Assembly: GCF_030419005.1 (NCBI RefSeq)
Contig: NZ_CP106951.1
Span: forward strand, 372,001 to 436,000
Direction of reading: 5' to 3'
Source of the DNA: Eleftheria terrae
Lineage (GTDB): Bacteria > Pseudomonadota > Gammaproteobacteria > Burkholderiales > Burkholderiaceae_C
Length of the DNA: 64,000 nt
Shown here: piece by piece, positions 55,801-64,000 of the stretch
How positions within the stretch are numbered: position 1 is the first letter of the stretch
How the letters are laid out: each line of letters begins with the position of its first letter
Program-made: the position numbers and the translations under genes
Notes under the pieces: generated by a model
Told to the model about the DNA's origin: nothing
The model's database searches: none
What the model saw: only the letters and a program-made list of their open reading frames with translations

Positions 55801-56343
55801 TCGGCCGACCTGAACGAGGCCATCACCACGCTGGAAGACGCGATCTACAAGATCGACCTGGAGACGCGCGACCTGCTGAAGAAGACCTTCGACTTCGTCA
55901 ACGAGCACTTCGGCCGCATGTTCCCCTCGCTGTTCGGCGGCGGCACGGCCCGGCTCATGATGACGGGCGATGAAATCCTGGATGCCGGCGTGCAGGTGAT
56001 GGCGCAGCCGCCGGGCAAGAAGAACAGCACCATCCACCTGCTGTCCGGCGGCGAGAAGGCCTTGACGGCCATCGCGCTGGTGTTCGCCATCTTCCAGCTC
56101 AATCCGGCGCCGTTCTGCCTGCTGGACGAGGTGGACGCACCGCTGGACGATGCCAACACCGAGCGCTATGCCAACCTGGTCAAGAGCATGTCCAGCGGCA
56201 CGCAGTTCCTCTTCATCTCGCACAACAAGATCGCGATGGAGATGGCCGAACAGCTGATCGGCGTGACCATGCAGGAGCAGGGTGTCTCGCGCATCGTCGC
56301 GGTCGACATGGAATCCGCGCTCGGCATGGCCGAGGCGGCATGA
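52828..56343 (+). CDS. smc: Chromosome segregation protein SMC
   Basis: Condensin ATPase that compacts and separates chromosomes with ScpA/ScpB. 1171 residues from ATG 52828 (MRLNSIKLSGFKSFAEPT is the standard start). Head: Walker A GPNGCGKSNIMDAV and later signature LLSGGEKALTAIALVFA with Walker B FCLLDEVDAPLDDAN. Two long coiled coils flank a hinge near residues 500-660 (GLEGLQGLWTRVHIEPGWE region). Full family length, no defects. It is followed 25 bp later by zipA, a common proteobacterial order. Confidence 0.98.
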   Translation: MRLNSIKLSGFKSFAEPTHFQLPGQLVGVVGPNGCGKSNIMDAVRWVLGESKASELRGESMQDVIFNGSGNRKPSSRASVELVFSNEDARAGGQWNQFAEIAVKRVLTRDGTSSYFINNQPVRRRDVQDVFLGTGLGPRAYAIIGQGTISRIIESKPEELRMFLEEAAGVSKYKERRRETENRLKDTRENLTRVEDILRELNANLEKLERQAEVAARYRHLQEQGTLKLHQLWFLKHRDAASEEERVRKEVLEATNALESRLAELRHVEAELETIRQAHYQASDELHAAQGALAEASLEVSRLEERIRYVVEGRQRVQQRLAELRAQNEQWAARRAQAEAELETIAEQIAVAEERSEILAAQAEEESANLPNHDDAVRAASQKANQQRTVAAGVQQQIQLLAAESRSVDEQSRQFNLRRERLVTESKGLAAPDEGRLAELSRQHEQASEAQAIAEERLHELTEQVPQLDDDRRRKQEQVNAESAKQADLAARLEALRALQEKVQTEGKLKPWLAKHGLEGLQGLWTRVHIEPGWETALESALRERMNALEVGRIDTVRAFAGDPPPAKLAFYTPPAAGITNSHQTLARLSEMLRLGDAGLKALLNDWLEGVYTAASLEQALAERGKLTHGEVIMTREGHAVSQFAVSFYAPDSEQAGMLQRAQEIENLERQVRAQALIAEDSRTALVRAEAAYTDASQRLAAARREAAELQGRNHQLQVEVLRLTQQAEQAGARRGQIQEELSEIDAQLEELNERRATGEARFEELDLALATEQERHAELEEAVIQAERRLAQAREQLRSLEREAQEAQFSARALAARRGELQRSIETAAQQIATNEQSAAQLQSELDSFNDQAAQAGLQEALALKMEREVALAAKRSEYDDLSLRLRRAEEQRMEFERSQQPLRDRITKLQLEQQAASLGGAQFMEQLTAAGVDLEALARSIEDGGVKLYGLQGEIDRINRDIAALGAVNLAALDELTAARERKSFLDAQSADLNEAITTLEDAIYKIDLETRDLLKKTFDFVNEHFGRMFPSLFGGGTARLMMTGDEILDAGVQVMAQPPGKKNSTIHLLSGGEKALTAIALVFAIFQLNPAPFCLLDEVDAPLDDANTERYANLVKSMSSGTQFLFISHNKIAMEMAEQLIGVTMQEQGVSRIVAVDMESALGMAEAA

Positions 56344-56368
56344 GCAACAAGGAAAGAGCGAGCACCCG

Positions 56369-57445
56369 ATGAGCAGCTTGCAAGTGGCATTGGCCGTTCT
56401 GGGCGGGCTGGTGCTCGCCGGGGTGGTGGCGCACGGCGCCTGGCAGTCGCGCAAGGCCGGCGGCCGGCAGCCGCTGGTGCGCTCGCCCAAGGAAGCGCCG
56501 CCGGCCATCGAGCCGACCTTCGACGTGGGCCAGCCCGCCGGGCCGCAGCCGGAGGACGCGGGGAGGGACGAGCACCCGTCCATCCCGCCGCTGATCCCCG
56601 CGCTGCCGGTACGCCGGCAGCACGGCGTGCGGCTCGACCCGCTGATCGACGCGATGGCCTCGCTGGTGGTCGACAACCGCGTCAGCGGCGACAACGTGCT
56701 GGCCCACCTGCCACCCACCCGGCGTGCCGGCAGCAAGCCGTTCTTCATCGAAGGGCTGAACGAGGCCACCGGCGAATGGGAGGCTCCGCAGCCGGGGCAC
56801 ACCTACCGCGAGTTCCAGGCCGGCGTGCAACTGGCCAACCGCACCGGCGCGCTCAACGAGATCGAGTACTCGGAGTTCGTGCAGAAGGTGCAGGCCTTTG
56901 CCGATGGCCTTGGCGCGTCGGCCGACTTTCCCGACATGCTCGACGAGGTGGCCCGCGCCCGCGAGCTGGACCAGTTCGCCGGGCAGCACGACGCGCAGCT
57001 GGCCTGCCACCTGCGGGCGCGCGGTGCCGCCTGGACGGTGTCCTACATCCAGCAGCACGCCACCCGGCACGGCTTCGTGCCGGGCGTGGTGCCTGGGCGG
57101 CTGGTGCTGCCGGCGCGGGAAGAGGGGGCACCGCCGGTGCTGACGCTGCAGTTCGACCCTCAGGCGGCCTTCGCCGAGGACCCCAACCTGGTGGCGGTGC
57201 GGAATGTGACGCTGTCCTTCGATGTGCCGCAGACCGCGCCTTCGGAGGCCCCCTTCGAGGCTTGGCAGGCCAGCGCGCAGGCGCTGGCGCTGGGCATGGA
57301 GGCGGCGGTGGTGGACGACAACCACCAGCCGCTCAGCGCGGCCGGCTTCGAGAACATCGGCCGCGAGCTGCAGCAGCTGTACCGCACCCTGGAGGAGCGG
57401 GGCCTGCCAGCCGGTTCGCCGGCCGCGCGGCGCGTGTTCAGCTGA
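56369..57445 (+). CDS. zipA: Cell division protein ZipA-like (FtsZ-binding domain)
   Basis: Inner-membrane anchor of the FtsZ ring. 358 residues from ATG 56369 with GGAAAGAG upstream: N-terminal membrane helix (LQVALAVLGGLVLAGVVAHG), basic segment, Pro-rich linker, and a C-terminal ZipA-type FtsZ-binding domain (LTLQFDPQAAFAEDPNL, VTLSFDVPQTAPSE, and the final helix). The sequence between residues 85 and 200 (PLIDAMASLVVDNRVSGDNV) is part of the betaproteobacterial form. Position between smc and ligA supports the call; sequence identity to E. coli ZipA looks low. Confidence 0.85.
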   Translation: MSSLQVALAVLGGLVLAGVVAHGAWQSRKAGGRQPLVRSPKEAPPAIEPTFDVGQPAGPQPEDAGRDEHPSIPPLIPALPVRRQHGVRLDPLIDAMASLVVDNRVSGDNVLAHLPPTRRAGSKPFFIEGLNEATGEWEAPQPGHTYREFQAGVQLANRTGALNEIEYSEFVQKVQAFADGLGASADFPDMLDEVARARELDQFAGQHDAQLACHLRARGAAWTVSYIQQHATRHGFVPGVVPGRLVLPAREEGAPPVLTLQFDPQAAFAEDPNLVAVRNVTLSFDVPQTAPSEAPFEAWQASAQALALGMEAAVVDDNHQPLSAAGFENIGRELQQLYRTLEERGLPAGSPAARRVFS

Positions 57446-57482
57446 GCGCCGCCGGCCTGCGGCTTCGCCCTTCTTGCCTGCC

Positions 57483-58433
57483 TCAAGGCCGCCGGGCGCT
57501 GCCTGACTCGCGCAAGAGCAGCCGGCGCAGCGTCGCCGCGTCGGCATAGCCCACCCGCTCTGCGACGGTTTGCAGCGGCAGCCGGGCGGTGTCGATCAGG
57601 TGCCGGGCCTGTTCGACCCGCAGCCGCTGCACGAACCGCAGCGGGCTCATGCCCAGGCTGCTGTCGAAGCGGCGGGCCAGCGTGCGCGGTGTCAGGTGCA
57701 GCGCGGCGGCCAGCTCGCCGATGTGGATGGGCTGGTGCAGGCGCTGCCGGATCCAGCGTTCCGCCTCGCCGATGACCGGATGCTGGCGTGCCAGATGGCC
57801 GGGGATGGCGTAGCGCATCTGGCTGCTGCGCCGGTCGAGCATCAGGTAACGGGCGCAGTCCTGCGCAAGTGCCGGCCCGGCATGGCTGGCCACCAGCTCC
57901 AGCATCAGGTCCGCCTGGCTGAAGGCGGCACCGCCGCAGCGCACCTGTGCATCGCCCACCACCATTTGCTGCATGTCGAGTTCGACGCCGGGGTAACGCT
58001 GCCGGAAGTGCGGGGCCAGCCACCAGGTGGTGGTGGCGGTGCGGCCCTGCAGCAGCCCGGCCTCCGCCAGCACGAAGGTGCCGGCGCAGGAGGCCGCCAC
58101 CGCGGCTCCCTGCTCAGCCTGTTGCCGCAGCCAGCCAATGGCGCGGCGCAGCGGCGGGCTGGCCAGCCAGGCATCGAGCTGTGCCGGCAGGGCCAGCCGT
58201 GCGCCGGGCACCACCACCAGCGCCGGCACGCCAAGCGCGCGCAAGGGCGTCAGTCCACCGATGTGCAAGCCCGAGCCCGCCTGCACGCGGCGGCCGAGGC
58301 CGGCGGTCACCACGCTGAAGGGCGCTGCCCGGCCCTGGTACCCGGCCAGCTGGTTGGCGGCCGAGATCACGTCCAGCGTGATCGAGAGGCTGCTGTCCAT
58401 CACCTGGGGGAGCACGAGGACGGCCACTTGCAT
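57483..58433 (-). CDS. GlxA-family AraC-type transcriptional regulator
   Basis: Regulator of 316 residues with an N-terminal DJ-1/PfpI-like domain (VAVLVLPQVMDSSLSITLDV, ALVVVPGA, and the elbow Cys116 in AASCAGTFVLAEAGLL) and a C-terminal AraC double HTH (IGELAAALHLTPRTLARRFD, QTVAERVGYADAATLRRLL, about residues 215-310). The effector is unknown. It is divergent from the HD-domain gene with a 96-bp gap, which makes that gene its likely target. It ends convergent with zipA. Confidence 0.9.
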   Translation of the reverse strand: MQVAVLVLPQVMDSSLSITLDVISAANQLAGYQGRAAPFSVVTAGLGRRVQAGSGLHIGGLTPLRALGVPALVVVPGARLALPAQLDAWLASPPLRRAIGWLRQQAEQGAAVAASCAGTFVLAEAGLLQGRTATTTWWLAPHFRQRYPGVELDMQQMVVGDAQVRCGGAAFSQADLMLELVASHAGPALAQDCARYLMLDRRSSQMRYAIPGHLARQHPVIGEAERWIRQRLHQPIHIGELAAALHLTPRTLARRFDSSLGMSPLRFVQRLRVEQARHLIDTARLPLQTVAERVGYADAATLRRLLLRESGSARRP

Positions 58434-58529
58434 GTTGTCAAGAATGGTGCGTTGAACGTCGATCCTGCCACTCGCCGGCGGCTTTGTCGATTTGCACACT
58501 GACGCCCATGGCCACACAAGGAGGATGTC

Positions 58530-59294
58530 ATGAACAGCATGGGTGGATGGGAATGGGCGCAGGCCGGCGGCGGGGTGCTCAGCCCGCGCGAGCGCTGGGG
58601 ATTGCTGCTTGGCGCGATGGCGGCGCGGTTGAAGCAATGGCGCCGCGGCAGGCTGACGCCACCGGCGCCGGGCCTGCTGGAGCTCGACGCGGACGCCCTG
58701 CGGCACATTGCGCCGCCCCATGACAAGCTGGCCCGTGCCGCCCTGGCGGCCGCCGAGGCCGTGCAGCCACGCTGGCTGACGGAGCATGCCTGGCGCACCT
58801 ATGCCTGGGGCAGCCTGCTGGCCCTGAACCAGGGCCTGAAGCCCGACCGCAGTCTGTTCTTCGCCGCCGCCCTGCTGCACGACCTGGGCCTGACCGAAGC
58901 GCATGCCGAGCCGGCCCGGCGCTGCTTCGCGGTGCGGGGAGCGGCGGCAGCCGAGGCGCTGATGCGCCAGGCGGGCGCCAGCCCGGTGCAGGCGGCTTGC
59001 GTTGCGGAGGCCATCAGCCTGCACCTCAACCCCCGTGTGCCGGTGGAGTGCGGGGTGGAGGCCCACCTGGTGCAGGCCGGCGCGGCGCTGGACGTGATCG
59101 GCCGCCGCCATCGGGAAGTGCCGAACCCATTGCGCCAGGCGGTGCTGCAGCGGCATCCGCGCCTGCAGATGAAGGCGGCCTTGTGCCCCTGCCTGCAGCA
59201 CCAGGCCGACGCCGCCCCGCACACCCGCATTGGCCTGTGGGTGCACCGCTTCGGTTTCATCGACCTGGTGCGCCAGGCCCCCTTCGACGAGTGA
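58530..59294 (+). CDS. HD-domain hydrolase, cyanamide hydratase-like
   Basis: Metal-dependent HD-superfamily protein, 254 residues, with AAGGAGGA 5 bp before the ATG. Ligand residues are visible: His86 in EHAWRTYAWG, His117-Asp118 in AAALLHDLGLT, and the later ISLHLNPRVP with EAHLVQAGAALDVIG. The overall pattern (H-x2-R-T-Y, HDLGLT, LH, AGAALDV, C-terminal RFGFIDLVRQAPF) recalls fungal-type cyanamide hydratases rather than nucleotidases. Substrate is not known. Expression is probably controlled by the divergent GlxA-type regulator. Confidence 0.82.
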   Translation: MNSMGGWEWAQAGGGVLSPRERWGLLLGAMAARLKQWRRGRLTPPAPGLLELDADALRHIAPPHDKLARAALAAAEAVQPRWLTEHAWRTYAWGSLLALNQGLKPDRSLFFAAALLHDLGLTEAHAEPARRCFAVRGAAAAEALMRQAGASPVQAACVAEAISLHLNPRVPVECGVEAHLVQAGAALDVIGRRHREVPNPLRQAVLQRHPRLQMKAALCPCLQHQADAAPHTRIGLWVHRFGFIDLVRQAPFDE

Positions 59295-59742
59295 CCGGCC
59301 CCGGATCCACCCTGGCAGGCCGTTCTGCTGGCGGCCACGGCAGACGCCCGCGGCACGCCGCCACGGCATGCAGCGGTCACATGCGGTCGTCGCGGCAGCC
59401 ATGGCGCATGGCCGGCACGGTGCGGCGGCAGGCCCGGGCACGCCGGGCACGTCGGGCACGTCGGGCACGCCGGGCACGCCCGGCACGCCCCGGAGCACGC
59501 CCCGCGGGTGGCGGCGCGGTGCCTCGCCGGCCGCAGGCGCCACTGCGGCCGCTGGGCCGGGCAACATTAACCGTTTGTTGCAAAGTTCCCTCACTTAGGG
59601 GCCCAGGGACTGGCTGGGGCCTGCAGCGGCGGCTTTTACACTTCGCCGCGCCAGGGGCCGCAGAGCCCCGTGGTTTTGCGCTGCGAAGGTGTGCCTGGTG
59701 CCGCCCTGGCCGCAGTACCTCCATCCTTGAAGGGAGTTTCCC
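59295..59742. other. 448-bp intergenic region with short 9-bp repeats
   Basis: No gene is supported; a plus-strand frame through the repeats gives an artefactual GTP/GTS-rich peptide. The region contains the 9-bp array at 59435-59488, and, near its end, GAAGGGAG as ribosome-binding site for the lipoprotein gene. No definite promoter could be picked. Confidence 0.6.
59435..59488. repeat. 9-bp tandem repeat, 6 units
   Basis: Six consecutive copies of CGGGCACGC or CGGGCACGT (the last CCGGCACGC), followed by further GCACGC copies that are out of register. Third simple tandem array in the window, again outside genes. Confidence 0.85.
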
Positions 59743-62148
59743 GTGAATGATCGCTTGCTGCGATGGCTGGCTGGTGCCAAGGCCGCCGCTCTTGTCCTGG
59801 CCCTGGCCGCTTGTGGCGGCGGTGGCGGTGGTGGTGACGACGGTGGTGAAAAGCCGGCCACCGCGAGCGTGTCGGGCCTGGCCGTGGCCAGCGATACGTC
59901 GGCCGCGCTGACCGACGCACGTGTCACCACCGAAGGTGTCGATGTCCGCACCGACGCCAACGGGCGCTTCACGGTGGACGGCGTGCCGGCCGGTGGGCGG
60001 CGCGTCTTCAAGGTGGAGAAGGCCGGCTATGCCGATGGCTTCCTGGCCCTGGACCTGAGCGCCGGCCAGCGCAGCCGCGGTGAAGTGAGGCTGGTGCGGG
60101 TGGGCGCCAGCGCCACCATCGACGCCGGTCAGCCGGGTGTGGTCACCATGCCGGGCAGCACCGCCCGGGTGGACCTGCCGGCCAACAGCCTGGAAGTGGT
60201 GGGCGGCGGCGCGCCGCGCGGGCGCGTCACGGTGGACCTGACACCGCTGAATCCGGCCAACGACCCGGGCAGCATGCCGGGCGACTACACCACCGATGCC
60301 GGCCAGCGCATCGAGAGCTTCGGCGCGGTGCAGGTGCGCCTGCGCGACGCCGACGGCCGTCGGGTCAACCTCAAGGCCGGGCAGGAGGCGACCCTGCGCA
60401 TCCCGCTCTCCACGCGTTCGACCACGCCCGAGCCGACGATTCCGCTGTGGTGGTTCGACGAATCGCGCGGCCGCTGGGTGCAGGAGGGGGAGGCCAGCCT
60501 GAAAGGCAGCCCGCCGCAGCAGTACTACGAAGGCAAGGTGAAGCACTTCACCTACTGGAACGCCGACAAGGTGCAGGACACGATCTATGTGCACGGCTGC
60601 CTGAAGTACAAGGACGGCAAGCCGGTCGTTCCCGGCTATGCCGAGAGCCATGGCATCGACTACTCGGGCAGCGCCTCGGTACCGACGACGCCGGCGGGCG
60701 AGTTCGTGGTGCCGATCCGCCGCAATGGCCGCGCCACCATCATCGGCCGCGACTTCGAGGGCGAGAACGCGGTGGCCACCCAGGTCGGGCCGTCCGCTGT
60801 GGACATCTACCTGCCGCAGTGCCTGGTCCTGCCGGAGGGGCCGCAGCCGCCCACGTTGCTGCAGCAGCCGAGCAGCGTCAGCGTCGAGGTCGGCCAGTTC
60901 GCCGCCATCACGGTGCTGGCGCAGGGCAGCCGGCCGCTGAGCTACCAGTGGCGCCGCAATGGCCAGCCGATCGCCGGCGCCACCGGTGACACGCTGCTGC
61001 TCTACCCGGCACTGATGGCCGATAGCGGGGCGCGCTTCTCGGTCGTGGTGAGCAACCGGCTCGGCACAGTGACGAGCAACGAGGCAGTGCTGACCGTCAC
61101 TGCGGCCAAGCCGCCGGTGTTCTCGGTCCAGCCGGCGGCCCGCACGGCCGCTGTGGGCGATACCGTCGAGTTCGTGGTCGCCCTGGAGAACCCGCGCGGC
61201 GTTTCCCTGCAATGGCGCCGCAACGGCGTGGCGATTGCCGGTGCCACCGGCAGCTCCTACCGGACCCCGGTGCTCACCGCTGCCGACGACGGCGCGATGT
61301 TCAGCGTGGTGGCCACCAGCCCGGCGGGCAGCACCGTCAGCGAGACGGTGCGCCTCACGGTGGCCGATAGCGCCACCTCTGAGAAGATCAAGGTGCTGCG
61401 CATGATCCAGCTGCCGCTGTACGTGCACCAGGCCGCGGTGGCGCCCATGATCTTCGCCGAGGAGGACACGCTGGTCGCCCTCGATCCGGCCGAGGTCTGC
61501 AGCAGCGGCTCGGCGGCGGTCACGCTGCAAAGCGCGCCCTTCCCGGTGGGCAAGCCGCTGCCGGCCAAGGGTGAGGTGTCGGCCACCTTCAGCAACTGCG
61601 TCAGCGACCAGGTGACCCACTCGGGCACCGTGGGCATGAACTACGAGCGCGTCTCGCTCAATCCGGACGCCGGCACCACCTCCTCGCTGATGCAGAACGC
61701 CCGCGTGCGCACCTCGGACGGCGACGACGGCTGGGCCTCCGACGTCACCGTGACGGGAGGCGCGAAGTCCAGCTACACCCGCACCGTCACTGGCGCGGAG
61801 AAGGTGGATCGCAGCGTGATCACCGTGCTGGCCACCACCACCGCGCTCGACGGCGTGCAGGGCGTGAATGCCACCTTCCCGGTGGACAGCACCCTGGTGT
61901 TCGAGTTCGCCGAGCCGCTGGCCGGTGGCACGGGCCGCACCCGCATGGCCTACGAGAACGTGGTGTTCGACGTCAACGGTCGGCGCTATGAGTTCACCGG
62001 TGAGCTGACGACGCAGATCGTCGTTGGCGGCGGCATCCAGGGCGTGGTGGAAGTGAAGAGCGGCGGCCAGCTGGTCGGCCGCGTGCGCGGCACCGGCAGC
62101 GGCCTGGTGATCGAGGTGGACGGCACCACGGTGCCCTTCATGCCTTGA
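59743..62148 (+). CDS. Ig-domain lipoprotein, unknown function
   Basis: Surface or periplasmic lipoprotein of 801 residues from GTG 59743. Signal peptide ends in lipobox LALAAC (Cys23) followed by six Gly. Next a carboxypeptidase regulatory-like beta-domain (about 40-95, SGLAVASDTSAALTDARVTT, FTVDGVPAGGRRVFKVEKAG), then a module resembling the ZU5-like region (TMPGSTARVDLPANSLEV). Two Ig-like domains follow (about 370-455 and 456-545), each with YQWRRNGQPIAGATG or LQWRRNGVAIAGATG. The C-terminal 250 residues are of no recognised family. It lies alone between the HD gene and ligA and ends before a strong terminator. Confidence 0.85.
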   Translation: MNDRLLRWLAGAKAAALVLALAACGGGGGGGDDGGEKPATASVSGLAVASDTSAALTDARVTTEGVDVRTDANGRFTVDGVPAGGRRVFKVEKAGYADGFLALDLSAGQRSRGEVRLVRVGASATIDAGQPGVVTMPGSTARVDLPANSLEVVGGGAPRGRVTVDLTPLNPANDPGSMPGDYTTDAGQRIESFGAVQVRLRDADGRRVNLKAGQEATLRIPLSTRSTTPEPTIPLWWFDESRGRWVQEGEASLKGSPPQQYYEGKVKHFTYWNADKVQDTIYVHGCLKYKDGKPVVPGYAESHGIDYSGSASVPTTPAGEFVVPIRRNGRATIIGRDFEGENAVATQVGPSAVDIYLPQCLVLPEGPQPPTLLQQPSSVSVEVGQFAAITVLAQGSRPLSYQWRRNGQPIAGATGDTLLLYPALMADSGARFSVVVSNRLGTVTSNEAVLTVTAAKPPVFSVQPAARTAAVGDTVEFVVALENPRGVSLQWRRNGVAIAGATGSSYRTPVLTAADDGAMFSVVATSPAGSTVSETVRLTVADSATSEKIKVLRMIQLPLYVHQAAVAPMIFAEEDTLVALDPAEVCSSGSAAVTLQSAPFPVGKPLPAKGEVSATFSNCVSDQVTHSGTVGMNYERVSLNPDAGTTSSLMQNARVRTSDGDDGWASDVTVTGGAKSSYTRTVTGAEKVDRSVITVLATTTALDGVQGVNATFPVDSTLVFEFAEPLAGGTGRTRMAYENVVFDVNGRRYEFTGELTTQIVVGGGIQGVVEVKSGGQLVGRVRGTGSGLVIEVDGTTVPFMP

Positions 62149-62162
62149 CCGTCCTGCCCTGA

Positions 62163-64000
<1,838 letters not shown>

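Noticed and set aside
52765..56802. 1345-codon open frame on the minus strand opposite smc
   Set aside because: Antisense shadow: low-complexity Gln/Leu/His/Arg composition and complete overlap with a perfect SMC protein.
59400..59600. Collagen-like GTP/GTS repeat peptide on the plus strand
   Set aside because: Comes solely from the 9-bp repeat in frame; no start signal, no partner domain.

Overview
The window is a high-GC, densely packed bacterial chromosome segment. Its gene content (PhaR, RatA/RnfH/SmpB cluster, guaBA, dapC-dapD-pilU-dapE-prmB, smc-zipA-ligA, long-linker LexA) and codon use point to a betaproteobacterium of the Burkholderiales, most like the Rubrivivax/Leptothrix/Aquincola group. 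That placement is an inference from gene order and protein flavour, not from a marker gene. No rRNA, tRNA, CRISPR array, insertion sequence or phage gene was seen.

Layout. 1-10556: one long co-directional cluster that salvages nucleosides (deoA, cdd), imports them (BMP-type binding protein, double-NBD ATPase, two permeases) and continues with almost no gaps into an SbcD/SbcC-like (YhaO/YhaN-like) nuclease-ATPase pair. 10668-11354: yceH. 11944-16545: a type I secretion cassette (ABC exporter, HlyD adaptor, RTX protein) without an outer-membrane channel. 16815-26365: housekeeping genes phaR, rimO, metC, smpB divergent from ratA-rnfH, a DUF4124 protein, guaB, guaA, a small membrane protein and tadA. 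26362-34177: an LD-carboxypeptidase and a complete oligopeptide-type ABC importer. Together these could take up and recycle peptides or murein fragments.

34178-41004 is the most accessory-looking part. A secreted subtilase with DUF5648 repeats sits between two simple tandem arrays, a 7-bp array rich in GGG tracts and a 13-bp array. Then come an SDR gene, an isolated bchE-like radical SAM gene, and an imuA gene without imuB. 41200-43415 is an SOS node: lexA overlaps a helix-hairpin-helix gene and faces an asparaginase gene across two LexA boxes. 43462-44513 holds ohr and ohrR with their operators.

44712-52679 (minus strand) carries queF and a run dapC-dapD-pilU-dapE-prmB-ABC-F, with stop/start overlaps at its distal end. 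52828-64000 carries smc-zipA and, after an interruption of three genes (GlxA-type regulator, HD-domain protein, Ig-domain lipoprotein), the start of ligA, which runs off the window.

Starts were chosen by ribosome-binding sites, overlaps and family N-termini. Several promoters (smpB, ratA, dapC, rimO) place a -10 box so close to the start codon that leaderless or near-leaderless transcripts are likely.
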